Positions 32,090 through 42,717 of a stretch of 64,000 nt of DNA are shown here, piece by piece. The position numbers and the translations under genes were made by a program. Each line of letters begins with the position of its first letter. Positions within the stretch are counted from its first letter, which is position 1. This DNA comes from Diadophis punctatus similis (taxonomy: Eukaryota; Chordata; Lepidosauria; Squamata; Dipsadidae), in contig JALIGW010000003.1 in assembly GCA_023053685.1 (NCBI GenBank), positions 46,921,996 to 46,985,995 on the forward strand. Reading direction: 5' to 3'. Under the pieces are notes generated by a model. That model was not told where the DNA came from, made no database searches, and worked only from the letters and a program-made list of their open reading frames with translations.

Positions 32090-32800
32090 TTTATAAAGCT
32101 ACTCAACTCATAATGGCCCTTGGATTACATCTCAAGTATTGTTACCAGGTTTGGATAGCACATTATAAGAAATTTCGCAAGAAAGTGGAATAGGTGGAAA
32201 GGGTGGTAAGAATACTGAACTGCAGAGTGGAAAATAAATCTTGTGGGAATTGGGAATTGTGGGGAAAAGTTTGAGAAGAGTATAATAGCACCCTTCACAT
32301 ACTGATATTCCTTCACACAAAAGAACCCAAGACATGTTATCGATTGTCTAAATGTGGAATGTGCAGAATAATGGCCTTAGGTTATAGGAAGAAGTTTCTA
32401 GTGAATTGTTAGGAAAAACATTCTAACAATAAACTAATGCAATAGTAGAGATAATTACTGGGAGCAATGATTTATGCCGCTGCCTTAGAAATGAACAAGC
32501 AAAATGATATTTCCCTTTGGCAGCTGCCTAAGCCAAAAGAGATTTTTTTTTCTAAGCATGATTGTCTTTGTTTACAGTACTTTTGTTACACATTACAATT
32601 AAAAACCTTAAGGATCAATACAAACTAAAAAAAATAGAAAAGAAAGAATAAAGAAGAATAAAGAAAAATAAATTTTCTATTGTTGGTTCTGAATGGGTTG
32701 GAATGCTATCTGAGGGTCCTATTGGATGCCAGCCCTCCCAGATAAACCAGACAGGAAACAAGACTAGATGACCTAATTCTTGTTTAATTTCTAATTTCTA
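32090..32800 (+). mobile_element. CR1-like LINE, heavily decayed
   Basis: Traces of the CR1 phrases CTCAAGTATTGTTACCAGGTTTGGAT (32132-32157) and AAAGGGTGGTAAGAATACTG are present. A 3' segment ACTAGATGACCTAATTC lies near 32764. Frames are fully broken. Confidence 0.6.
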
Positions 32801-33084
32801 TTGTTTAATTTCCTAATGTTATTAGTAGAATCTTGCAAGTCTGAATTGTTGGATCAATTAGGGTGAGTCCTTCCTAAATTTGTTTCTCTGACCATTAAGC
32901 CCTTGTGGGCTGCCCCTTCTCTTGTCTGATTGTTGCCAGGGCAACATCTCTTCTCCTCATTCCCTAAGATCACCCACACATTCCATTACACTGGGCTTCA
33001 GGCTCCTATTCAAGGAGAAAATGGCAGCCGTGATCAGAAGAAACTTTGCATAAATCTGTCTTTTACACCAGCTGCAGCCATTCC
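32801..33084. other. Unassigned stretch
   Basis: Nothing recognised. Confidence 0.4.
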
Positions 33085-33236
33085 TCCCTAAGCCTGGATG
33101 ATGTCCACTCATACTTTGGCAAATGTTTGCCTGGATTACTGCAATGCGCTATACAGGGGGCTGTACTTGAAGACCTACGGAACCATGGCTGGGCCAGAAT
33201 ACTCTATAGCAGCACAGGAAGATATGGGTGCATCTC
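33085..33236 (+). mobile_element. L2-like LINE fragment, 5' of hAT insertion
   Basis: CTGGATTACTGCAATGCGCT (33131-33150) is the codon block for the conserved LDYCNAL motif of L2-group proteins, followed by L.LKT. Resumes after the hAT at 33381. Confidence 0.72.
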
Positions 33237-33380
33237 CAGCGGTGGGTTGCTCCTGGTTCGGCCCAGTTCTAAGAACCGGTAGTGCCGGAGGCTCCGGCCA
33301 TCACCCGGGACGCTTCTGCGCATGTGCAGAAGCTTCTGCGCATGCGAACCAGTAGTAAAGGGTTTTAGAACCCACTACTG
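33237..33380. mobile_element. hAT MITE, CAGGGGTGGG family (144 bp), TSD TGCATCTC
   Basis: Starts CAGCGGTGGGTTGCTCCTGG, ends TTTTAGAACCCACTACTG. Exact duplications TGCATCTC lie at 33229-33236 and 33381-33388. The shortest TSD-verified member of its family. Its core is two head-to-tail CTTCTGCGCATG(T/C)G units. Confidence 0.93.
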
Positions 33381-33560
33381 TGCATCTCAGTACACTCAAG
33401 TAATACCACTATTGCATCCTTTGCATTAATTACCAGCCAACTCAAAGTGCTGTGTGGTTTCTGCCTACAATGCCCTTCAATGGCAGGGGCCAGAATATTT
33501 GAGGAACCCTTATCTCGAATGATCACTGCCTATGAAAAAGATCTGGCTCCTGTTAAATAC
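33381..33560 (+). mobile_element. L2-like LINE fragment, 3' of hAT insertion
   Basis: Continues the LINE with codons for the region after TGRY..., including CAAAGTGCTGTGTGGTTTCTG. Decayed. Confidence 0.6.
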
Positions 33561-33716
33561 AAGTTACAACACAACTGACCCCAACATTTATGTTACTAAG
33601 TGAAACATTTGTTCAGTGACTTCCAGCGAGACTCAAACTGCCGAACTGCTGGCAGCCGGCAGTCAGCAGAAGTAGCCGGCAGTACTGCATTCTAACCACT
33701 GAGCCACTATGGCTGA
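33561..33716 (-). mobile_element. Transposon scrap followed by SINE head
   Basis: 33563-33620 resembles the start of the TIR transposon at 31212 (CCAACATTTATGTTACTAAG). 33625-33716 is the reverse complement of a tRNA-SINE head (TACTGCATTCTAACCACTGA). Confidence 0.6.
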
Positions 33717-34253
33717 TATATGTAATGCCATCTGATAATCTAAGGTATTTTTCCCAAATAAATCAAATATCTCTTTTTGAAAAAGCAAACCATTTTCCCC
33801 AAATAAATTGAATATCTTTTTTTTAATCACATCAATACATGGTCATGTATCAACCAATTGCCAAACAGAAGCAAGTGTTTTTTCTGAGTAATGCAAGCTG
33901 AGTAATTACCAAATAAGGAATTAAACTCAGCAGAGTCTCCATTTAAATTGCAAGCAGAGGACTACAGTAATGATGGTGCTACAAAACTTGCTTCCAGATA
34001 TATTTGACAATTGTTATTAGGCCATCCTGCCAAATATCAAGGAAATTCAACAGCATCACAACTCAATTTACTGTTTAAAAAGAAGTAAGAATGAATGAAG
34101 TACAAAAGTCATGTACGGAGATAGTCATAGTTGCAAAGTGAGCCTTATGGAGGATGTTGCAGAATCTCTAAGAAACTTGCAAGGAAATGATGCAAAGTCA
34201 GCGTATGGAAATACCTTCGATGCATAAGCAAGCAAAGAAAAACCCAAAGAAGC
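33717..34253. other. Unassigned AT-rich stretch
   Basis: Nothing recognised. Confidence 0.4.
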
Positions 34254-34291
34254 AATAATGGGAAGATAATTAAAATTATCTTCCCATTATT
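34254..34291. repeat. Perfect 18-bp inverted repeat
   Basis: AATAATGGGAAGATAATT at 34254-34271 is exactly inverted at 34274-34291 with a 2-base spacer. No surrounding element was identified. Confidence 0.95.
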
Positions 34292-34699
34292 CTAGGAAAA
34301 TAAAGCAAACAACATGAGACCAAAATGAAAATGTTTATAAAACATATAGTAATGAAAATATAGGCACTAACGTGAAGCGATATATATATTTCACCTATTA
34401 AACTATTAAACCATGACTTAGATGACTTAAGCCACATTAAGTGGCTTAATGGTGTTTGATGATACACAGATACTTGATTACCTGTTCATTTCTATTTATT
34501 TTGAGCAAAATAAGCCTCTGTACCAATCAAGGGGGTCCCTTCCAGAGCCTTCTTGCATGCCCCATTTGGGCTTCCCAGTTAAAGTAGTGTGAAATAAATG
34601 ATTATATGAGAAGGCACCAAGGCAGAAATAGCCCTAGAGGAGAAAGAGGCAGACTGAGCTATCAATAGAGGAGAATATTTTAACTCAGGGTTGAAATGA
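34292..34699. other. Unassigned AT-rich stretch
   Basis: Nothing recognised. Confidence 0.4.
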
Positions 34700-34835
34700 G
34701 GGGTGCTTTCTGAGGTTGGTTGTTTTCTTGCAGACGTTTCATTGCACAAACTAGGTAACATCATCAGTACTAGTAGGGAGTAGAGTTAAGCAAGGAAACA
34801 GCTAAGCTTGGAGAGTACCAAGGATCCCTTAGACT
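34700..34835 (-). mobile_element. Interspersed repeat fragment (ACGTTTCATT..AACTAGG), possible Penelope-like remnant
   Basis: TTCTTGCAGACGTTTCATTG and AACTAGGTAACATCATCAGT recur in reverse orientation at 63488-63560. The minus strand encodes NETSARKQ..SEST, a short conserved-looking tail. The Penelope assignment is a guess from general resemblance. Confidence 0.45.
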
Positions 34836-35340
34836 GAGCTATGATAGTGCAACTAATTAGCTTCTGAAGAGGGGTAAATTGAAATTGATTAGATGCTGAG
34901 CTTAAAACTTTCAGAGGATTAGAAACTAACTGCAATAACTACAAAGAAACTGACAACTAAAGAGCCCAGTTCAACTCGCTCATTATTCTTTGAATACTGC
35001 AATAAGCTAAAGATACATTTCAGAATATTTTCAGAGTGGAAACTCTTTTCTGCCACAAATCAAGTAATTGAGGTCTATTTTTTGGAAGCCTGGAGAGATG
35101 CTGGTGTTCAAATAAGAGAAGAGGAAGTGACAGATATGAAAGGAACTCAGGGAACCAATTGCTAATAAAGAGGAATAATATTAGGAGAGAAATGGCTAAA
35201 GTAGAAGCTGACTAGGGACAACAGGGAGTAGGCACGCCTACGATGATAATAATGCCATCTGAACAAATGTATCCAAATCTTGTCAATTCTATGGGCCATG
35301 TCTCTTCACATTTTCTGACCTTGTATGGCTTCTTCCAGTT
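34836..35340. other. Unassigned stretch
   Basis: Nothing recognised. Confidence 0.4.
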
Positions 35341-35687
<347 letters not shown>

Positions 35688-35688
35688 C

Positions 35689-36150
35689 CAGTGATGGCGA
35701 ACCTTTTCGACACCGAAACTGCGTGCGCATGCATGCCCAAACTGAAAGGTGCTTGAGCGTGCGCATGTGTGAATTTGCATGTGTGCATGTGCACATGTGG
35801 AAACATGAACACCTGCATGTGCGAACATGAACACGTGCATGTGCGAACATGAACACGTGCATGTGCGAACATGAACACACACATGCACAGAGACATGTGC
35901 ATGAACATGCACATGCACAGCAGAGACCTGAAGACCAGCTGGCAGGTGGGAGGCGGGACATCCCAACACTGGCAGTGCGGCAAGAGGTAAGATCTTTTTC
36001 TTTCGTCAGCTTCTGTTTCATCGTTTGCAGGGAAACAGAAGCTCACGAAAGAAATGCCACAGAGATCTGACCTGGGGATACGGCATGTGTGCCAGCAGAG
36101 CGGGCTCTGCATGCCACCTCTGGCACGCATGCCATAGGTTCACCATCATG
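35689..36150. mobile_element. hAT MITE, CAGTGATGGCG family (462 bp)
   Basis: Starts CAGTGATGGCGAACCTTTTC and ends AGGTTCACCATCATG. Flanks are simple-sequence DNA, so the duplication is not readable with confidence. It contains a 22-bp minisatellite (unit GCGAACATGAACACGTGCAT GT) starting at 35821, 35843 and 35865. Confidence 0.87.
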
Positions 36151-36158
36151 GATCTAAT

Positions 36159-36171
36159 ATCTGTCTATCTG

Positions 36172-36224
<53 letters not shown>

Positions 36225-36284
36225 TTATCTATCTATCTATCTACCTATCTATCTATCTATCTATCATCTATCTATCTATCTATC
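36159..36284. repeat. (GATA)n microsatellite, right-hand array
   Basis: TCTA (GATA on the other strand) units with a few TCTG, TTTA and TACC interruptions, immediately right of the hAT element. Confidence 0.96.
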
Positions 36285-36319
36285 TTGCATGCTGCCCATC
36301 TTGCCAAAGGTGACTCTAG

Positions 36320-37155
36320 GCATGCTTTCATAGTCTGGTTGGAATTGGCTATGATAGTGGTTAGTAATCATGTTTTTGGATAGCCTTGTTTCCTTTTACC
36401 ACTCATCATTCCAAGCAAAATTATCTTTTCCAGTGAATTTGATCACATCACAATGGCTGAAATAACTAAGGCAATTTTTTTTACTTTTGCCTTCCAGAAT
36501 ATGTCTGGATTTATATGCTCCAATACTTGGTTTTTTGTCAGCTTTGCTGTCCAAGAAATGTTTGACCGCTTAAATGAATAGATTTTCCCCCTATTTAGTT
36601 TTTCATGGTCCAACTTTCACAATTGTAGATAGCTATGGGAAACATGATAATGCAAACTAATGTGCATTAAAATGCTAGGTTGACATCCTTGCTTTTTCCT
36701 GCTCCACCACGATTGAATAATTTATTTCTGGACTATTTTTACTGCTTTGATCAGTACGTGATTCTAGGAAAGTGAAATCTTGTATGCATTCGGTCTCTTC
36801 ACCATCAGTTGTTATTTTGACATTTCCATTCCTCACAGTGATCATGAGCTTGGCCTTTTTGATGTTTGGAAGAGACCAAATTTCTTACTTTTGTCTTTAA
36901 TCCTTTGAATCAAATATTTCAGGCCTGTTTTAGTTTCTGACAGGAGATGTCTGTCATCAGCATGTTGAAAATTGTTGATGTCCCTTCCTCCAGTCTTTAA
37001 TCTGATTTTTGATTCCTCAAGTTTTTCATAAGCACAGGTTGAAAAAGATGAAAGATTGCAACTTTGTTGCACTCTTTTCTCTATCTTGTACCTCCAATCA
37101 AATAAGCTGGTCCTGCAAATGTCTGTTCAAGTTTTGTGGAGGATCCTTGCAATCT
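36320..37155 (-). mobile_element. BovB LINE reverse transcriptase remnant, decayed
   Basis: Minus strand: RLKTGGRDINNFQHADD at about 36925-36980 aligns to the BovB palm motif (usual YADD, here HADD), and QRIKDKSKKFGL follows. Further 3', VRNGNVKITTDGEE and YNCESWTMKN-like strings match the BovB C-terminal region. Many stops and shifts. It is older than the 60473-61164 copy. Confidence 0.82.
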
Positions 37156-37224
37156 ATTCTGGTAGATGTAAACATATACTGTAGATAACTATTCTGGTAG
37201 ATGTAAACATATACTGTAGATAAC
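37156..37224. repeat. 35-bp tandem duplication
   Basis: ATTCTGGTAGATGTAAACAT... occurs twice, starting at 37156 and 37191, at the junction between the BovB remnant and the next LINE. Confidence 0.95.
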
Positions 37225-37261
37225 AGAAGTCCATCTGAATGCATCTAACCACAGAAAACTA

Positions 37262-38085
37262 AAGATGTTCTGTACAGAATGATCCTCACTCAGTTAAGGA
37301 CCTTGTAGTACTCATCTCTAATGATCTAAATGCCAGAGCCCACTGCAACAGCATTGCCAAAAAGGCATTAAGGGTGGTTAACCTAATCTTGCATAGCATC
37401 TTCTCTGGTAATATTGTAATTTTAACCAAAGCATATAAAACATTTGCTAGACCAATTCTCGAATACAGCTCATCTGTCTGGAACCCACACTACATATCGG
37501 ACATTAATACAATTGAGAATGTCCAGAGATATTTGATGAGAAGAGTCCTCTACTCCTCTGTTCGCAACAGAATACCTTATGCCACCAGACTTGAAATTTT
37601 CGGCCTAGAAAATTTAGAACTACGCCGCCTTCGATCTGACCTAAGTGTAGCACACAAAATTATCTGCTACAATGTCCTACCTGTCAATGACTACTTCAGC
37701 TTCAACTGCCACAATACACAAGCACACAATAGATACAAACTTAACATAAACCGCTCCAAACTTGATTGCAAAAAAATTCGACTTCAGCAACAGAGTGGTC
37801 AATGTCTGGAATACACTACCTGATTCTGTAGTTTCTTCCCCAAATCCCCAAAACTTTAACCTTAGACTGTCTTCCGTTGATATTCACCCCATTCCTAAGA
37901 GGTTTGTAAGGGGCGTGCACAAGCATGCCTGGCGTCCCTGTCCTATTGTCCCCATGTATTCGTAACCATCTCATGTACTCATAACTATGCTTATACATCT
38001 TATGTATTTGCAATCATGTTTATACTTTGTCTGTAATCATATATACGCTTGACAAAATAAATAAATAAATAAAATAAATAAAATA
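37262..38085 (+). mobile_element. Jockey-superfamily (CR1/L3-like) LINE, 3' half
   Basis: The frame at 37374-37823 reads AYKTFARPILEYSSSVWNPH and LEIFGLENLELRRLRSDL, then CYNVLPVNDYFSF. These are the C-terminal landmarks of CR1/L3-type reverse transcriptases. A frameshift near 37765 moves the rest to another frame (FSNRVVNVWNTLPDSVV). The 3' UTR ends in a TTGACAAAATAAATAAATAA tail at 38049-38085. 5' truncated. A reverse-oriented sister lies at 46290-47280. Confidence 0.85.
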
Positions 38086-38850
38086 AATGTTCTCAGTATG
38101 GCTTTCTCTGTATATACTGAATTATGGAGGAGGAAAGAATAACAGTAACCTTTACATGATAATATATTTCCCACCCGCTTTCTGGAAAAGTTTCATGTTT
38201 AGTGTAACAGTTTTCTGCATAATTAGAATTACATTCTATCCACACAGGAAACTTTGAGAAATAATACCACATGATAGGTGTGATATGTCACACAGTTTAT
38301 TTTTAACTCTATTGGGTGATAACATTTCTCTGTCATTTAGCTATTTATGTCCTTAAAAAGAAAATGTAGCAATGGTCAGATGGAAAGGATTGACATACAA
38401 GTGGGATGTACAGACAAAACAAGAGTCACACTGGTTAGGAAGCAGCATGTGGCATGATCCTGTCATGTGTTCAGAGGATACCTCAGAGAAGTTTAGTTTG
38501 GAAGGCTTTTGTGACCACATGGAGCTAGTTTTTTTTAATTATTATTTTGTCCTGATTAGCAATCAGGCAGCAATCAAGCAATCTTCTTGAACCAGATAAT
38601 TAGGTGGGATAACATCACAAGTGGTTTTCAAAGCAAGGTTCTTTATGTGATGTACTTAAAAGGAACCCAAAGTACAATTCTCTGTTCTTTTTGAGATATT
38701 GATATGTAGCAATCCTACTGTAGTTTCCTTTACTTGAGCCAGAAGCGAGATAGTGCATTTTATAATAATAAATTATATATATATATATATGGAGGATTTT
38801 TTTGCTGATAAATGAAAATAAAGGGAGACTATTATAGATCTATTTCGAGC
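38086..38850. other. Unassigned stretch with short AT repeat
   Basis: Only a (TA)n run (about 38773-38790) and motif-less frames. Confidence 0.4.
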
Positions 38851-38990
38851 TTATTTTGCTCTCGTCAGATAGCCATACCCCTTACTGGGATTTGAACCCT
38901 GGCCGGCTGCCTTGCAGTGCAGCAACTTATCCATTAGGCCATAGGCTCTGTTCCCAATCAGCTCTTTCACCAGGAAAGGGTTATATATGT
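38851..38990 (-). mobile_element. tRNA-derived SINE (second type)
   Basis: On the minus strand GGCCTAATGGATAAG (box A) near 38940 and GGGTTCAAATCCC (box B) near 38890 are well preserved, more so than in the other SINE type. The acceptor stems do not pair convincingly and the flanks are SINE-like, so I call a SINE and not a tRNA gene. Confidence 0.65.
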
Positions 38991-39018
38991 TTTTGTGTCG
39001 TGTTATATATATATAACA

Positions 39019-39118
39019 TCTTCTTAAAAACTTCCAGTGTTGGAGCATTCGCAACTTCTGGAGGCAAGCTGTTCCACTGATTAATTGTTCTATCTGTCAG
39101 GAAATTTCATACCATATG
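39019..39118 (-). mobile_element. CR1 C-terminal scrap, antisense
   Basis: Reverse complement contains the WNSL...EVANAPTLEVFK-type block also seen in the 39720-40096 copy. Confidence 0.7.
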
Positions 39119-39719
39119 GTCCATCTACATATAATGTTCAGCAACTAGGAGCTGGGCATGAAGCATAGAGAAAATATCTTGTCTTTTCAAGTCTAAAAGG
39201 GCAAATCCCATTCCAAAACACCTCCCAATATAGAAATGGTAAGGATAATAACAACAGTGGAAGGAAGGGTTCCTTCAGGCACTATGATCAGACAGCAAGA
39301 CAGCAGTGCATGCTGACCAGTGGTTTCTGAAAATCTAACGTTTGCCTTTCTCAAATCTGGTATCCTTCACATCTCTTGGGACGACAACTCCCCAAATTCC
39401 CTGTCAGCCCATGAAATCTGACATTGTAATAACAAACATCTGGAGGGTTCTAGATTATAGAATATTGTTCTAGATTGTGGACATTTTAGAGCTTTCCTTC
39501 ACTGTACTGGCTTGGAACCAGAGAAGGTTGCACATTGTGATCCGTTGTGATCAGTACAACTTAACATGGTCAGATCAGAAGTTCCAATTAGCTCAATATT
39601 TTGCTTGCAGAGAGAAATGTCCACCCAGAAAAACAGACAGCCTGGTTCTATACTTGGAATCCAAGAAGCATCATAGCTTATTGGGACAACTGTAGAGACA
39701 TATCTCATTCTGGAGCAAT
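39119..39719. other. Unassigned stretch
   Basis: Nothing recognised with confidence. Confidence 0.4.
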
Positions 39720-40096
39720 GGACAAGAATAATTTAATGAAAAGAAGGACTAGGGGAGACATGATAGCAGTGTTCCAATATCTCAGCGGTTGCCACAAAGA
39801 AGAAGGAGTCAAACTATTCTCCAAAGCACCTGAAGGTAGAACAAGAAGTAATGGGTGGAAACTAAACAAGGAGAGAAGTAACTTAGAACTAAGGAGAAAT
39901 TTCCTGACAGTTAGAACAATTAATCCGTGGAACAGCTTGCCTCCAGAAGTTGTGAATGCTCCAACACTGGAAGTTTTTAAGAAGATGTTGGATAACCATT
40001 TGTCTGAAGTAGTGTAGGGTTTCCTGCCTAGGCAGGGGGTTGGACTAGAAGACCTCCAAGGTCCCTTCCAACTCTGTTGCTATTATTATTATTATT
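39720..40096 (+). mobile_element. CR1 LINE 3' end, well preserved
   Basis: An open frame to 40017 reads LFSKAPEGRTRSNGWKLN, ELRRNFLTVRTINPWNSL and APTLEVFKKMLDNHL, the CR1 C-terminus. The stop is followed by the 3' UTR GGACTAGAAGACCTCCAAGG and an ATT-repeat tail (40079-40096). The best-preserved CR1 tail in the window. Confidence 0.9.
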
Positions 40097-40259
40097 AAAT
40101 GGTAAATTTAAGTAGTGGTAGTTTGCTTTTTACTCGCTTCCTCCTCATTCATTTTATTTGTCTTATCATGCTTTGTAGATTAAAAAAAACTTAAAGTAGT
40201 GACTTTTCAATATTATTTTCATGGCGAGCCTTAAATAAATAAATTACATGGACGCAAAT

Positions 40260-40757
40260 TACCGTATTTTTCAGAGTATAAGACGCACTGGAGTATAAGA
40301 CGCACCTTAGTTTTTGGGGAGGAAAATAGGGGGGGGAATATGCCTACCAGGTATTCATCTGGCTAGCGTCCTTAGTCTGGTCAGCTTCAGCACATTATTT
40401 TATCCCCTGGTTAGGGCTTAAAAAAACCTTATTCGGAGAGAGTAACAATGAAAGAACCTGCAAGCTGGTAAGAGCTGGGAAAACCGTTAGCACCTCGTTA
40501 GGGCTGGAAAGAAACTTATTTGGAGCAAGTAGAGCAATGAAAAAAAGCCTGCAAAGACTTAGGGCTGGAAAGACAATTCTTTGGAGAGAGTAACAATGAA
40601 AAAAGCCTGCAAAGTAAGAGCTGGGAAGTTCGTTAGCACCTCGTTAGGGCTGGAAAAAAGCTTCAAAAAAGCTACATTCAGAGTATAAGACGCACGCAAA
40701 TTTTCAGCCACTTTTAGGGAGAAAAAAGGTGCATCTTATACTCCGAAAAATACGGTA
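40260..40757. mobile_element. TA-flanked MITE, TACCGTATTTTTC ends (498 bp)
   Basis: TACCGTATTTTTCAGAGTAT and ATACTCCGAAAAATACGGTA are inverted. Subterminal AAGACGCAC motifs occur in both arms. The interior carries degenerate tandem blocks with GTTAGCACCTCGTTAGGGCT (40485 and 40632). Confidence 0.88.
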
Positions 40758-41175
40758 TATTCAAGACCTTTCAAACATCATTTAGGGAAAAGAAAATGTG
40801 TGTTCCAGTTCTTCGAGACAGCATATTTGTTCCATTCCAATGGCATTTTGTAAACAAACAGTATGAAATTAAGAATAATAATTTCACTCTCTTGAGCATA
40901 GAGGTCCTTTCTTTTGATTCCTGCAAAGATCACCAATTGCCCCCATGACCCAAAGAAGCACTGAAAGACTATGCAAATGAGCCCGAGACTGTCTGCAGCA
41001 CACACTGGAGCTGCGCATTAACTATTGCTCAAATTTCAGGCTGGTGACCTCATCCCAGCTGTTCAATAAAAGGGCAAAAAAGAGTTGAAGGGTGGAGTGC
41101 TGAACTCAAGGCTAAAGTTGGCTCGAGGATAGGTTGTTGTTCCCTTTTAATAAATGCTGCTCCAAACTAACATGG
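40758..41175. other. Unassigned stretch
   Basis: No gene or repeat recognised. Confidence 0.4.
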
Positions 41176-41830
41176 TGTAGGAAGTTAGCACCTACCCCCC
41201 TCCTAGAGGAATAAAATATTTTAGGAAATATTAAAAAGGTAGAATATTAATAGAATATCCCTGGATGAGAAAATGGAGAAACATGCTTTTAGGCAGGAAA
41301 CAGACTCTCTCCTAGTAGCCCCCTCCTTTGTCAATGTGCCATCAAGGAATGGGCCCAGCTCACTCATTCCCCCCCCCCACCTTTGTTAATAGCCTGGGCC
41401 AGTCTATTCTACATAACAAAGATCTATCCCCTTCAGGCAGACCCATCTAGCAAACAGAATCTCACCACATGACACCTGGGAAGATTGCATCAGCCAGCAC
41501 TCAAACTAGCCTGGGACTCAGGACAGCCTACAGAGTTGCCCCTCATGGCTCCATGGGAGTCTGACAGCCAATCAGAGTGCATTTCTTGCACAGGAGCAGG
41601 AGGCCCCGGGGCGGGGCCCAAGAGAGGGCATAAAACCAAGGGACTCTCAGCATCTCCCCCCTTCTCTTCTTCTTCAACATCTTCGAGGCATGTGATCCCC
41701 CTTTTCCCCAGGACCTCAGACCATGTGGTCCTGTTGTCCACCATTAAAACCATCTTTCCAAGCAGTCACCATGCTTCCAGTGTCTTTTTCCCTACTTGGA
41801 ACCGAACCCAAAAGGATATTGCTTACAACA
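41176..41830 (+). mobile_element. Solo LTR (655 bp) with promoter boxes, TSD ATGG
   Basis: Starts TGTAGGAAGTTAGC and ends TTGCTTACAACA, giving canonical TG...CA ends. The 4-bp duplication ATGG lies at 41172-41175 and 41831-41834. Inside, in promoter order, are a CCAAT box (AGCCAATCAGA, 41568-41578), a GC box (CCGGGGCGGGGCC, 41607-41619), a TATA-like CATAAAA (41629-41635) and an ATTAAA polyadenylation-like signal near 41741. No internal retroviral genes flank it, so it is a recombined solo LTR. The family was not determined. Confidence 0.75.
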
Positions 41831-41987
41831 ATGGTCTGATAAGTATTCTTTTTATATCCTGGGCATTTACTATGTTAATTGGCAATGAGCTACTAAAAGT
41901 AGCAATAATGTTATATTGTCTTTTCCCCCCATATTGAAAACAGATGCTTGCAAAAGCTGAGCTACAGCAACAGCTATGGATATAGAG

Positions 41988-42446
41988 TAGTGATGGTGAA
42001 CCTTTTTTTCCTCGGGTGCCAAAAGCACGCGTGCGCATGCGATAGCGCATGTGTGCATGCCCACACCCATAATTCAATGCCACCCACATGCCCTGCCCCC
42101 TGCACATGGGTGCACGACCCCCCCCTGCGCTGCCCCCCTGCGCATGCGCGTACAATCCCCCCAGCTCCCCATTTCCCGACTTTGGGTGGGCCTGGTAGGC
42201 CCGTTTTTTGCCCTCCCCTGGTTCCAGAGGCTTTCTTGGAGCCTGGGGAGGGCGAAAATGGCCTCCCCCCCACCCGGAGGCCCTCCAGAGGCCAAAAACG
42301 CCCTCCCAGAGCCTCTGTGGGAACCGAAAATCAGCTGGCCGGTGCGCACATGCGCGCTTGAGCTGAGCTAGGACAACGGCTTGCGTGCCAGCAGATATGG
42401 CTCCACGTGCCACCAGTGGCGCGTGTGCCATAGATTCGCCATCACG
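41988..42446. mobile_element. hAT MITE, CAGTGATGGCG family (about 459 bp)
   Basis: Left end TAGTGATGGTGAACCTTTTT, right end AGATTCGCCATCACG. Flanks ATATAGAG and GATATATA are only roughly similar. Contains TGCGCATGCGCG at 42139-42150. The GC-rich interior generates false frames of up to 235 codons. Confidence 0.83.
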
Positions 42447-42528
42447 GATATATAGTATGTTGGCTACAATGGGCTCAAAATTCGAGACCTCACAGGCTAT
42501 TGTTTCAATCTCTTTCACTTTTCTAAGC

Positions 42529-42717
42529 ATGCTCTCATTCCAACCAGCAAAAAGGGTCCTTTATCAGGATGGGGAGCCTGAAACTAAAGCCAACAAAGAA
42601 GCTATAGGCTATTGTTTTCACTGGATTATGGATTACTTTCTATATATTTTCATGGTCATGTTTGCAGTCATTTGGATATTTTTCTTTTTAATCATGTTCT
42701 TGTACAAACTGTTGTAA
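42529..42717 (+). CDS. Candidate small single-pass membrane protein or exon (62 aa)
   Basis: From ATG at 42529 the frame encodes a short polar N-terminus (RVLYQDGEPETKANKE). A hydrophobic, aromatic-rich segment from about residue 35 to 59 follows, ending FLYKLL and a TAA stop. A polypyrimidine tract and AG (TTTCACTTTTCTAAG) end at 42527, so it could be a terminal exon or a complete micropeptide. No transposon motif is present, and the hAT element just upstream ends at 42446. I do not recognise the family. Chance remains possible in AT-rich DNA, since T-rich codons make hydrophobic runs. Confidence 0.35.
   Translation: MLSFQPAKRVLYQDGEPETKANKEAIGYCFHWIMDYFLYIFMVMFAVIWIFFFLIMFLYKLL

Noticed and set aside
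38870..38950. tRNA gene on the minus strand
   Set aside because: Good internal promoter boxes but no convincing cloverleaf; the surroundings fit a SINE.
41823..42530. 235-codon minus-strand frame
   Set aside because: It runs through the hAT element at 41988-42446 and the LTR edge; no domain, and GC-rich repeat composition.
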